A DNA stretch of 64,000 nucleotides from an uncultured Bacteroidota bacterium (GCA_903863935.1 CAIPDV010000080.1:124001-188000), one strand, 5' to 3'; numbered from the stretch's first letter, positions 1 through 6,530 are shown. Notes: generated by a model not told the origin, from the letters alone. A program made the numbers and translations.

Positions 1-10
1 AAATATTTTG

Positions 11-526
11 CTATTTATCTCGCATGTATTCTTCAACTTTACTCCAAGAAACATCTTTCTCAATATCCCAACCAAATTCTCTCACTCTCTTATCATCCTT
101 ATGAAGTCGAAAGAAATCGTCTATCTTTTTAGATTCTTGCACATAAAAGAATATATCCAGAAATCCATCATTAAAAAAATGCCCAACATATTGTGCCGGT
201 TCAATATTTCTAATCAAAGCAAGTAAACTATCCTCCGTTTTGTAAGCAATATTGGATTCTTCTGTTTTTGGTAATCCATTCGCAAATAAATTATTAGTAT
301 CCAAAAGTACTATCATATGAAGACACCATGGAAATTCGGCTTTTTTGTCGAAATTTTTAAATTCATGATTCATACTTCCGACTAAAGGCTTTCCTTTTAA
401 CTCTGCGGTAAAACCCACAAAACTTTCCTTAGGATAAATGTTCGTAGTATCCTTGATCTTAGCATTCTGACCATTGCAACCAAACATTAGAATACATAAT
501 AGTGGTATAAGCAATTTAGGTTTCAT
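11..526 (-). CDS. putative lipoprotein of unknown function
   Basis: A 171-residue protein that starts with a short charged and hydrophobic stretch ending in a lipobox (MFGC, Cys17), so it is probably an outer-membrane or periplasmic lipoprotein. The rest is soluble. The C-terminal third (GFLDIFFYVQ, then WDIEKDVSW) faintly recalls DUF695-like proteins, but this is not a firm assignment. The gene lies downstream of the vapBC islet on the same strand. Its start codon is about 40 bases from the outer copy of the ftsY-end repeat, so it may originally have been the next gene after ftsY. No function is assigned. Confidence 0.7.
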   Translation of the reverse strand: MKPKLLIPLLCILMFGCNGQNAKIKDTTNIYPKESFVGFTAELKGKPLVGSMNHEFKNFDKKAEFPWCLHMIVLLDTNNLFANGLPKTEESNIAYKTEDSLLALIRNIEPAQYVGHFFNDGFLDIFFYVQESKKIDDFFRLHKDDKRVREFGWDIEKDVSWSKVEEYMRDK

Positions 527-564
527 ATTCTTAGAATATGATTCAAAGATAATTGAATAATTTT

Positions 565-597
565 ATTGCTTAAAAGACTCTCCACAAACTCATCCTT
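565..597 (-). repeat. outer copy of the ftsY 3'-end direct repeat
   Basis: The last 21 bases (577-597) are identical to 1174-1194, inside the 3' end of ftsY, and the adjoining TGCTTAAA is also shared. Read on the minus strand, this copy would encode DEFVESL, as the FtsY C-terminus does, then diverges. It begins 3 bases past the vapC stop codon. Together with the ftsY copy it brackets the vapBC islet. Confidence 0.85.
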
Positions 598-599
598 AT

Positions 600-971
600 T
601 TACTTTTCGTAAAGAATTAGATTCAATTCCTTTACTTTACTGAATACTTTATCTGAAGTGATAAATGGAATACCAAGAAATAGAGAAGTAGCTCCAATAA
701 TACTATCGGGCAGTTTTAAATTATACGTATTTCTCAATAAAATTGCATTCTCTTTTATCTTAGAAGTAATATCTATTATTTGACAAACGGCCAAAAAAGA
801 AGTAATTTGTGATTTATCTTTTAAAGATAAACCCGGATAACCTAATAGTTCTAACTCGGTAATAAATGATATATAAATGTTCCTTTCATTCAGTAAAGTA
901 GCTAAGGTTTTATCTCCATTCAGAAGATAGAGAACAATGTTTGTATCAACAATTATACTATCGCCACTCAT
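600..971 (-). CDS. vapC: VapC-family PIN-domain toxin
   Basis: A 123-residue single PIN domain, the usual length for VapC ribonucleases, which stop growth by cutting RNA (often tRNA) unless held by their antitoxin. The four acidic metal-binding positions are visible: D9 in IVDTN, E41 in TELELLGY, D89 in LPDSIIGA and D107 in ITSDK. The gene overlaps the antitoxin gene by 14 bases, the typical coupled arrangement. Toxin and antitoxin sit between two copies of the ftsY 3' end, so the pair looks like an inserted islet. The target RNA cannot be read from the sequence. Confidence 0.88.
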   Translation of the reverse strand: MSGDSIIVDTNIVLYLLNGDKTLATLLNERNIYISFITELELLGYPGLSLKDKSQITSFLAVCQIIDITSKIKENAILLRNTYNLKLPDSIIGATSLFLGIPFITSDKVFSKVKELNLILYEK

Positions 972-1122
972 TCCGCATCTTTTTTTGGATGCTCAATGGA
1001 TCTTCTTGTAAATGAATAGTACCGCAGTATTTAAAAGCATCCAACCCTTTCGAATTACGCAGTTTTTTTAATGCCTGACTAATACATCTCGGAGTACTTC
1101 CCTTTTTAATAATTGTTACCAT
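958..1122 (-). CDS. vapB: VapB-like antitoxin, 54 residues
   Basis: This small gene encodes 54 residues starting MVTIIKKGST and ending KKMRNEWR. The DPLSIQKKMRNEW tail resembles short antitoxins that precede PIN toxins in Bacteroidota and probably wraps the toxin. It overlaps vapC by 14 bases. A -7 box (TATCTTTG, 1142-1149) lies 20 bases upstream, giving a leader of roughly 14 bases. The N-terminal half could be a short DNA-binding element for autoregulation, but I see no clear ribbon-helix-helix or AbrB signature. The antitoxin role is inferred mainly from position and size. Confidence 0.78.
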   Translation of the reverse strand: MVTIIKKGSTPRCISQALKKLRNSKGLDAFKYCGTIHLQEDPLSIQKKMRNEWR

Positions 1123-1141
1123 ACAATATTACGTTACTATA

Positions 1142-1149
1142 CAAAGATA
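1142..1149 (-). promoter_or_regulatory. -7 box of vapBC
   Basis: TATCTTTG on the minus strand matches the Bacteroidota TAnnTTTG box. It lies 20 bases upstream of the antitoxin start and 9 bases from the ftsY stop codon, so the islet carries its own promoter. Confidence 0.7.
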
Positions 1150-1158
1150 CTCATTTTT

Positions 1159-2103
1159 CTACTGCTTAAACAAACTCTCCACAAACTCATCCTTGTCGAA
1201 CAAGCGGAGATCATCTATCTTTTCGCCTATGCCAATGTATCGCACGGGAATTTTAAACTGGTCGGAAATACCAATAACTACGCCGCCTTTGGCGGTGCCA
1301 TCTAATTTGGTGAGGGCAAGTGCGGTAACATCTGTTGCTTTGGTGAACTCTTTGCATTGCTCAATCGCATTCTGGCCTGTGGAGGCATCCAACACCAGCA
1401 ATACCTCGTGAGGAGCAGTAGGGATCACCTTTTGCATCACCCTGCGGATTTTAGAAAGCTCAGTCATCAGTCCCACTTTGTTATGGAGACGGCCTGCTGT
1501 GTCAATAATTACCACATCCATTTTTTGTGCAACGGCCGATTGCAACGTATCAAACGCCACCGCTGATGGATCGGCATTCATACCTCTGGAGATAACAGGA
1601 ACATCTACCCGTTTACCCCAAATTTGTAATTGGTCAACCGCTGCTGCGCGGAAAGTATCGGCTGCGCCGAGCATCACTTTCAATCCTGATTTTTTGAAGT
1701 GAGCAGCAAGTTTGCCAATGGTAGTTGTTTTACCAACTCCATTCACTCCTACAACCATTATCACATAAGGTTTTTCTTTGGGAAGTTCGACTGCAGTACC
1801 ATTATTGCTGTTCGCTAAAAGGTGAGCTATTTCAGCTTTCAGCATGGCATAAATATCAGTAGTCTTAGCGCCTTTGGTCGCCTCGACTTTCTTCTGTAAA
1901 CTCTCAATAATTTTTACCGTAGTTGCAATTCCCACATCCGAAGAAATCAACGTTTCTTCAATGTTTTCCATCACCTCTGCATCAATGGTGGATTTGCCCA
2001 GAATAGCCGCAGCAAGCCTGGAGAAAAAACCCTTACGGGTTTTTTCAAGCCCAATATCAAAGCCCGATTTATTACCGCCACCAAAAATGCTTCTTAAGTT
2101 CAT
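1159..2103 (-). CDS. ftsY: signal recognition particle receptor FtsY
   Basis: A 314-residue SRP GTPase that docks SRP-ribosome complexes at the inner membrane for co-translational protein insertion. An N-terminal helical bundle (about 1-95) precedes the GTPase domain, with P-loop GVNGVGKTT near 120, DTFRAAA near 150, DTAGR near 202 and TKLDGTAKGG near 266. The acidic A-domain of E. coli FtsY is absent, as is usual for short FtsY proteins. It follows the ribosomal genes rpmB and rpmG and DUF4295, a common Bacteroidota order, with a DinB-like gene in between. Its last 11 codons are duplicated beyond vapBC at 565-597. Confidence 0.97.
   Translation of the reverse strand: MNLRSIFGGGNKSGFDIGLEKTRKGFFSRLAAAILGKSTIDAEVMENIEETLISSDVGIATTVKIIESLQKKVEATKGAKTTDIYAMLKAEIAHLLANSNNGTAVELPKEKPYVIMVVGVNGVGKTTTIGKLAAHFKKSGLKVMLGAADTFRAAAVDQLQIWGKRVDVPVISRGMNADPSAVAFDTLQSAVAQKMDVVIIDTAGRLHNKVGLMTELSKIRRVMQKVIPTAPHEVLLVLDASTGQNAIEQCKEFTKATDVTALALTKLDGTAKGGVVIGISDQFKIPVRYIGIGEKIDDLRLFDKDEFVESLFKQ
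1161..1194 (-). repeat. inner copy of the direct repeat, within the ftsY 3' end
   Basis: This stretch encodes the FtsY C-terminus (DEFVESLFKQ and stop). Bases 1174-1194 are identical to 577-597, and the two copies are about 596 bases apart. The region between them is almost exactly vapBC plus its promoter. This resembles an integration event that regenerated the end of the target gene. Confidence 0.85.
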
Positions 2104-2109
2104 TTTCCT

Positions 2110-2637
2110 TTAGTACTTTTTTCCTGTCAGCTTATCGTTAAATTCCTTCGACTTCCCCCTTGGGATAGACAGTGAGTTCCAATCTTTGTCTTTACAAACT
2201 TTAGCAATATATATTATTTGTCCGATGTGTGAGCTGTAATGAGCAGTCTGACGTTGCAACGCTTCAATTACTGTATGGTCCTCCCCTCTTATCTTCACAA
2301 TTTTACCCAGGTCCTCATCCGTTAGTGAGTATAGTGTACGGAAAAACAACGCCCAGCCATCTTCCCACATAAAATTTAGCTCTTCGCGGGTAAGTTTTTT
2401 ATCAATTACAAATTCATTGTCACGGTTTCTCCATTCCTTTTCGCCGTCAGTTGTTAGGAAGTCTGTCCAGCGACTAAGCATATTGCCATAAAGATGTTTC
2501 ACAATTAATACTATACTGTTCGATTCCGCCGAAGGAGCCCAGTTCAGTTGCTCTTCGTCCAGTTGATTCATGGCTTTTTCACCCAACTCTTTATACTGAG
2601 CGAAAACTTTCCTGCATATATCTAAATAGTCTTTCAT
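2110..2637 (-). CDS. DinB-fold DUF1572 family protein
   Basis: A 175-residue helical protein of the DinB/DUF1572 type, a metal-binding four-helix bundle. Motifs seen are NSIVLIVKHLYGNMLSRW, with the first conserved His, and HYSSHIGQIIYIAK with further candidate metal-binding His residues. The reaction is unknown; relatives include thiol-dependent transferases. I place the start at 2637 (MKDYLDICRK) because the reading frame further upstream only translates a dispersed palindromic repeat. The gene lies between DUF4295 and ftsY on the same strand but beyond a terminator, so it may have its own promoter. Confidence 0.8.
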   Translation of the reverse strand: MKDYLDICRKVFAQYKELGEKAMNQLDEEQLNWAPSAESNSIVLIVKHLYGNMLSRWTDFLTTDGEKEWRNRDNEFVIDKKLTREELNFMWEDGWALFFRTLYSLTDEDLGKIVKIRGEDHTVIEALQRQTAHYSSHIGQIIYIAKVCKDKDWNSLSIPRGKSKEFNDKLTGKKY

Positions 2638-2663
2638 ATAATTTGTTAACGATTTCTCTTTTG

Positions 2664-2692
2664 CCCCAAATCCGCCAAGGCGGACTTTGAAA
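2664..2692. repeat. palindromic dispersed repeat, copy 1
   Basis: CCCCAAA, then the 14-base palindrome TCCGCCAAGGCGGA (2671-2684), then CTTTGAAA. Near-identical copies occur at 24481-24509 and 25048-25072, each beside a gene start. Confidence 0.8.
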
Positions 2693-2705
2693 TACATCCT
2701 AAACT

Positions 2706-2742
2706 AAAAAAGCTTTCCCCCAAGTTAAGGAAGAAAGCTTTC
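2706..2742 (-). terminator. intrinsic terminator after DUF4295
   Basis: On the minus strand AAGCTTTCTTCC pairs with GGGGGAAAGCTT around a 7-base loop and is followed by a T run. It ends the rpmB-rpmG-DUF4295 transcript. Confidence 0.8.
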
Positions 2743-2760
2743 TCATAGGAAAAAATTTGT

Positions 2761-2916
2761 TTACTTAGCAGCAGCTAACCAATCCTTAACGTGGTCTTTG
2801 TGTACTATTTCCGTTTTAAAGGTAATTCCACCTTTTGGAGTTTTAATGGTCTTTACCACCTTTACAAAATCTTTACCTTTTCCGGTTTTAAATGTCGCAA
2901 CTGTTTTCTTTGCCAT
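2761..2916 (-). CDS. DUF4295 family small basic protein
   Basis: A 51-residue, very basic protein starting MAKKTVATFKTGKGKDF and ending VKDWLAAAK. It matches the DUF4295 family, which in Bacteroidota lies directly after rpmB and rpmG. Length, charge and strict linkage suggest a ribosome-associated role, but the function is not established. It is the third gene of a leftward operon, 49 bases after rpmG, and a strong terminator follows it. Confidence 0.9.
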   Translation of the reverse strand: MAKKTVATFKTGKGKDFVKVVKTIKTPKGGITFKTEIVHKDHVKDWLAAAK

Positions 2917-2965
2917 GACTTTTTAATTTTATTCCTTTATACCCCTCAAAAGGGGATGGGGATTG

Positions 2966-3151
2966 TTACTTAATTTCTTTATGAACGGTCATCTTCCTTA
3001 ACACGTAGTTGTATTTTTTCAACTCAAGTCTTTCAGGAGTGTTCTTTTTGTTTTTCTTGGTAATATACCTCGATGTGCCTGGTAGTCCGCTGGCTTTATG
3101 CTCGGTACATTCCAAAATCACTTGTATGCGGTTGCCTCTTTTCCTTGCCAT
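2966..3151 (-). CDS. rpmG: 50S ribosomal protein L33
   Basis: A 61-residue L33 of the large ribosomal subunit, near the E site. Family features are the [18 protein letters not shown] start, YITKKNKKN in the middle and ELKKYN towards the end. Only one cysteine is present, so this is the zinc-free (C-) form. It follows rpmB by 18 bases in the same operon. Confidence 0.96.
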   Translation of the reverse strand: MARKRGNRIQVILECTEHKASGLPGTSRYITKKNKKNTPERLELKKYNYVLRKMTVHKEIK

Positions 3152-3169
3152 TGTGTTTAGTTTTTAAAA

Positions 3170-3451
3170 TTAAGCCTTTGCAGCTACTGTTGCGGCCGGC
3201 TTTCTAACTCTTTTTTCTGTGTAAAAGCCCTTTTCCTTGGCTTCTTTCAGGCAAGCATATATGCCTCTCACGTTGATAATCTTAATACCAGAGGTACTTA
3301 CCTTTAATGTAACCCATCTTTTTTCTTCAGCAACATAAAACTTCTTTTGCTGGAGGTTTACATTAAACTTCCTCTTGGTCTTAGCGTTAGAGTGGGAAAC
3401 TCGGTTTCCTACTATCGCCTTTTTACCTGTTATTTGACATACTCTTGACAT
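3170..3451 (-). CDS. rpmB: 50S ribosomal protein L28
   Basis: A 93-residue L28 of the large ribosomal subunit. The family start MSRVCQITGKKAIVGN and the later SHSNAKTKRKF stretch are present. It is about 12 residues longer than usual, with a C-terminal Ala/Lys tail (RKPAATVAAKA). It is first in the rpmB-rpmG-DUF4295 operon. A -7 box (TACATTTG) at 3474-3481 places transcription start roughly 16 bases before the ATG. Confidence 0.97.
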   Translation of the reverse strand: MSRVCQITGKKAIVGNRVSHSNAKTKRKFNVNLQQKKFYVAEEKRWVTLKVSTSGIKIINVRGIYACLKEAKEKGFYTEKRVRKPAATVAAKA

Positions 3452-3473
3452 ACTGTACTTTTTTTTCGGGCTG

Positions 3474-3481
3474 CAAATGTA
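3474..3481 (-). promoter_or_regulatory. -7 box of the rpmB operon
   Basis: TACATTTG on the minus strand, 23 bases upstream of the rpmB start, fits TAnnTTTG. The remaining intergenic stretch up to 3717 holds only an AT-rich segment and a CCCCTAAAAGGGG-type palindrome near 3668-3690. Confidence 0.7.
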
Positions 3482-3717
3482 GTAAATTAACTAATACGTG
3501 TGTATAATGATGCCCTAAAAGTCAAAAATTATTGAAATTAATTGGTTTTGTAGGCATTAACCGTCCGCAACCCCTTCCCTTCCTTCCCCCTCGGGGACGG
3601 TGCTACCTAACCATCCTAAATAGGTTTTGCCTGAACCCTCATCAATGATATGTCGCTCTTTTTCAAAGCCCCTAAAAGGGGTTTGGGGATAAGAATCCCT
3701 CACGCAACTCCCCTCCC

Positions 3718-4767
3718 TTATCTCTCCTCCGTAAAATAGATCTTATAGAAGTTCAACCCGGTTTTAGCATCGAATCCTTTTTCAATTAAGTTTTTATCGC
3801 CATGGATATAGACATGGAAATTCTTATCTAGTTTTAACACACTTTTAAAAAACCTCGATTGTTTTTTAACCGCCTGTTGCGACACTTCAAACGTTTCATC
3901 TATTTCAATACCGTTAATATCCTGGTATTCCTTATCGAAATTCCGGAACGATTTTATCATCTCGTTATTCTGAAAAACACTTTTTTCAAACTCCTTTTTG
4001 TCGAACGTATCCGTCGATTTAAAATAATCTACCGAGCGGTTCAGCAGGTCTATCTGGTCGGCTTTTGTAATTTCAAATTCATTGGTAAGCCTGTTGGTTA
4101 CAAAACTTTTGGTGAGCAGCATAACCTCTTTCGTGTGGTGGAAATCATCGTTATAAGGGCTCAGTTGCAAAAAACTTTCTTTCCAGAATTGCGCCTCCGT
4201 TGCCTTATTCGACCGGTCTATAATTGCAACCTTTAATCCGTAGTCTTTTGCAACGTTATATATCAAACAACCTTTGTCGAGTTTGTCAATATTAATACCG
4301 CTGTCGTATTCAATCGAAAAATCTTTATCTGCAGTATCCAGCTTCAGGAACGATTGCCTGTTCTCCGATTTAAATATCCCGAGAGCATCCACAGTTGCAC
4401 CGTCAATCAATACGTTGGTAAAATAGGCCACAAACAGATCGCCCGATTTTATTTGCGGATGCGTAGATAATTCATACAGGTGCTTGGCAATATTTACCGA
4501 CACCTTATGCAGCGACTTGGGAGTTTCAAAAACCTCGCAGGCAAACTTATATATGGGGTTCAAATTAAAATCGCCGTTCGTATAACTGAAAATATAAAAC
4601 TCCGGCTCGGCAAAAGGCGTTAAAAAGAATTTGAATAATAGCTCTTCAACCCGCAAATCGGAGGTATCCGTTACGTTATTCGATAACCTCAGTTCCTCTC
4701 CATTTGTTTTGTTCCCGAGTTGATGTATGGAAACCCGCTCTATATCGCAATTTGTGTAGTCAATCAT
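3718..4767 (-). CDS. nucleoid-associated protein, NdpA/YejK-like
   Basis: A 349-residue protein with the pattern of the 37-kDa nucleoid-associated family (PF04245). It has an N-terminal HQLGNK segment, the central LYELSTHPQIKSGDLFVAYF block typical of the family, and a later FKSENRQSFLKL strand. Family members are abundant DNA-associated proteins of poorly known role, and some homologues lie in defence or mobile regions. There is no signal peptide. It stands alone between the ribosomal block and an accessory patch, with about 250 non-coding bases on each side. The exact role here is unknown. Confidence 0.75.
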   Translation of the reverse strand: MIDYTNCDIERVSIHQLGNKTNGEELRLSNNVTDTSDLRVEELLFKFFLTPFAEPEFYIFSYTNGDFNLNPIYKFACEVFETPKSLHKVSVNIAKHLYELSTHPQIKSGDLFVAYFTNVLIDGATVDALGIFKSENRQSFLKLDTADKDFSIEYDSGINIDKLDKGCLIYNVAKDYGLKVAIIDRSNKATEAQFWKESFLQLSPYNDDFHHTKEVMLLTKSFVTNRLTNEFEITKADQIDLLNRSVDYFKSTDTFDKKEFEKSVFQNNEMIKSFRNFDKEYQDINGIEIDETFEVSQQAVKKQSRFFKSVLKLDKNFHVYIHGDKNLIEKGFDAKTGLNFYKIYFTEER

Positions 4768-4832
4768 AAAATTTAGTTAATCCGGCCGCCAAAGTACTAA
4801 TTTCTTAAGGTTCGGGTTTACCACTTTTCCCT

Positions 4833-4962
4833 TTTAAACTCTTAGCTCTTAGTTCTTAACTCTTAGCTTCATTAGGGCGTGCCGGCTGATGCACAAGCCG
4901 TCGGGCTATTCGCTGCAATGCCTCGCTGCGCTGCGGGCTTTCCGCTACTATCCCTCACGCGA
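4833..4962. repeat. simple CTTAG repeats plus a GC-rich intergenic island
   Basis: Bases 4833-4870 hold tandem variants of CTCTTAGTTCTTAA. Bases 4874-4962 form an unusually GC-rich non-coding island (GCGTGCCGGCTG, CGGGCTATTCGCTGC, GCTGCGGGCTTTCCGC). It has the look of dispersed intergenic repeats seen in Bacteroidota genomes, recognised by pattern only. No reading frame fits it. Confidence 0.5.
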
Positions 4963-5024
4963 AATTCCTGCTCTTTTAGATAGGAATTCTGAAATAGTGG
5001 TGATTTTAGTTTTCCCTATTTTCT

Positions 5025-5225
5025 TTACTTGGACCTTACTTTCTCAACCTCTGCCGTAATTTCATCCAACGATGGCGTTGATTTTGCTTTACCCCGCAGG
5101 CGTTTCAGAACAACGGCAAAACCGTTTTTCGAAGTGTCTTGAATAGAGATAAGATTAAGGTCAGCCAATTCTTTCAGAATCCGTGTTGCTTTCGGATTTA
5201 ATATGTCTATTCTCATGGTATTCAT
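5025..5225 (-). CDS. small antitoxin-like protein, orphan
   Basis: A 66-residue protein starting MNTMRIDILNPKATRILKELADLNLI and ending with a charged helix (DEITAEVEKVRSK). The MRIDILNPKA start and charged C-terminal tail are common in short Bacteroidota antitoxin-like proteins that precede PIN or RelE-type toxins. No toxin gene follows: the next 250 bases downstream on this strand hold only repeats. It may be an orphan antitoxin, or unrelated. The assignment rests on general resemblance. Confidence 0.6.
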   Translation of the reverse strand: MNTMRIDILNPKATRILKELADLNLISIQDTSKNGFAVVLKRLRGKAKSTPSLDEITAEVEKVRSK

Positions 5226-5352
5226 GATTCAAATATACGCAAAATAATATTATTGGGCTGACTTTTACTGTTCCTAACCCCTTCAGGGTGGCATGTTTGT
5301 ATGTAAGGACTGTTATATTATTACATTTGTGACACAAAGCAAAACTTAAAGA

Positions 5353-5685
5353 ATGTATAACACTATCCCAGATTTATTACGGAAAGCATCAATTGAATCC
5401 CTTTTCACAACTAAAACTTTTAATACTTGCTGGGGAGTATGGAAGAATAAAATCGAAAGTATTTTAGGCCCAAATTACTCTGAAAGTGATATTATAAATT
5501 TAGGGGAGCATTTATCTGAGATTTTTAGAACTACGGGCGGTACAGGGAGGGGACAAGGAGAGCTTTCTGGAGGTGGTGTTGCTTGGGAGTCTCTCGTTTG
5601 TTGGTACATTAATTTATGTACCGTTGGAAGTAGAATAGTTGCATTAAAAAAAATGAGTTTAGTTCCAAAGTACAAATACTTATAA
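5353..5685 (+). CDS. possible N-terminal fragment of a restriction-enzyme-like protein
   Basis: A 110-residue frame with a well-ordered N-terminal helical part (about 1-60), then GGTGRGQGELSGGG followed by VAWESLVCWYINLC. The Gly-rich loop followed by WESLVCWYxNL recalls the middle of some type II restriction-endonuclease-like proteins, but I cannot name a family. The frame stops at residue 110, just after that motif, so it is likely the front part of a longer gene whose remainder was lost. A convergent Xre gene starts 40 bases beyond the stop. There is no methyltransferase nearby. Base composition is very AT-rich. Confidence 0.45.
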   Translation: MYNTIPDLLRKASIESLFTTKTFNTCWGVWKNKIESILGPNYSESDIINLGEHLSEIFRTTGGTGRGQGELSGGGVAWESLVCWYINLCTVGSRIVALKKMSLVPKYKYL

Positions 5686-5724
5686 ATAACTACAAATTGT
5701 AGATATCTCCAGTCGAGCCCCTTC

Positions 5725-5961
5725 CTAAAACCCCTCCGAAAAAAATTCCTCCAGTGTAATTCCAAAAGCCTTGCAAATTTTAACCAAACTTGTAAAGCGT
5801 ATATCTTCTCCTTTTTCGTAACGGCCATACTGGGTGCGTGCCAGGTACTTATCAAAAGCAAAGTGCTCGAGGCTGCTATACCCCTGGCGCATACGCAGGT
5901 TTTTAATGCGCTTTGCAAGCCTCTGAATATCCATGTCTTTCTTTTTTACTTTCTTTTTCAT
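5725..5961 (-). CDS. Xre-family helix-turn-helix regulator
   Basis: A 78-residue single HTH_3 domain: IQRLAKRIKNLRMRQGYSSLEHFAFD, then the recognition helix region LARTQYGRYEKGEDIRFTSLVKICKAFGITLEEFF. This size is typical of small cytoplasmic DNA-binding repressors. A second ATG at 5934 (MDIQRL), preceded by an AAGAAAG stretch, is an equally good start. The AT-rich inverted repeat ATACT-ATTT-AGTAT at 5968-5981 lies directly upstream and could be its own operator. The gene converges on the restriction-enzyme-like fragment; a controller role for it is possible but unproven. Confidence 0.85.
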   Translation of the reverse strand: MKKKVKKKDMDIQRLAKRIKNLRMRQGYSSLEHFAFDKYLARTQYGRYEKGEDIRFTSLVKICKAFGITLEEFFSEGF

Positions 5962-5967
5962 ATATGT

Positions 5968-6024
5968 ATACTATTTAGTATCGATATAAAATATCCACTA
6001 ATTCGGTCCCACTACTTAGTGGAT
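5968..6024. promoter_or_regulatory. candidate operators upstream of xre
   Basis: Two inverted repeats occur here. ATACT-ATTT-AGTAT (5968-5981) lies 7 bases before the xre start. The second is the palindrome CCACTA-CT-TAGTGG (6009-6022), with a further CCACTA half site at 5995-6000. Their position suggests autoregulation by the Xre protein. Confidence 0.4.
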
Positions 6025-6148
6025 TTGGGTTATTGCTAGCAATAGAAATCTGAGTTTTGAATTCCAGTTTTCATCTACAAATTTCCACATTAGAATATCT
6101 ATTTTCTGAAAAGTCATTGACTTTTTTAGAAACCACTTTTTGGTGTAT

Positions 6149-6156
6149 TATCTTTG
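6149..6156 (+). promoter_or_regulatory. -7 box without an obvious gene
   Basis: TATCTTTG on the plus strand fits TAnnTTTG, but no convincing coding frame follows before 6530. It may drive a non-coding transcript across the repeat region, or be a relic. Confidence 0.4.
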
Positions 6157-6165
6157 TGGTGTAGT

Positions 6166-6262
6166 TGACAGTGGTCAGTAGTCAGTTGTCAGATATGGCT
6201 TACTATTTACCATTAATAACTACCAAATAACTTCCGGTAACTGACTACTGATGACTGACTAC
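6166..6262. repeat. GTCAGT-type tract in inverted orientation
   Basis: GTCAGTAGTCAGTTGTCAG around 6176-6191 is matched by the inverted AACTGACTACTGATGACTGAC around 6239-6260, so the two arms can pair around a loop of about 45 bases. Similar tracts occur at 62250-62287 and, inside a coding gene, at 60577-60603. Confidence 0.6.
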
Positions 6263-6267
6263 TTTCT

Positions 6268-6410
6268 ATTGCTCTATTGCTTAACATTGCAAAAAGCAAT
6301 AGAATATTTTTTAATATGCTATAAATCAACTATATGCAAAATCAAGTTTTATTGCTTTCTATTGCAAATTCATTGCATTTCCATTGCAAAAGCCATTGCT
6401 AATTCATTGC
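6268..6410. repeat. helically phased ATTGC array
   Basis: ATTGC starts at 6268, 6276 and 6286 (with GCAAT at 6296) and again at 6351, 6361, 6372, 6383, 6395 and 6406. In the second cluster spacing is 10-12 bases, close to one helical turn. The surrounding 5962-6530 stretch has no convincing gene. Confidence 0.75.
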
Positions 6411-6530
6411 TCTTTTACATTTATTTAGAATAAAAAGAATACTTATGAGATATATCCGAATTATAAATATGCAATATCATTTACCACCTTATGGTCATAA
6501 CTTATAACTCATAATTCATAACTCTTGTTT

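Noticed and set aside
2638-2697. N-terminal extension of the DUF1572 protein
   Set aside because: The extra codons translate a dispersed palindromic repeat and are not part of the conserved domain.
5475-5918. Minus-strand 147-codon frame
   Set aside because: It runs antisense to the 5353 frame and out of frame with the clear Xre HTH; composition is not protein-like.
6268-6410. CRISPR array
   Set aside because: Repeats are 5 bases with about 6-base gaps; there are no 25-40 base repeats, no spacers and no cas genes.
6251-6433. Plus-strand 60-codon frame across the ATTGC array
   Set aside because: Its sequence simply translates the repeat and is Cys/Leu/Ile-rich without a plausible start or fold.
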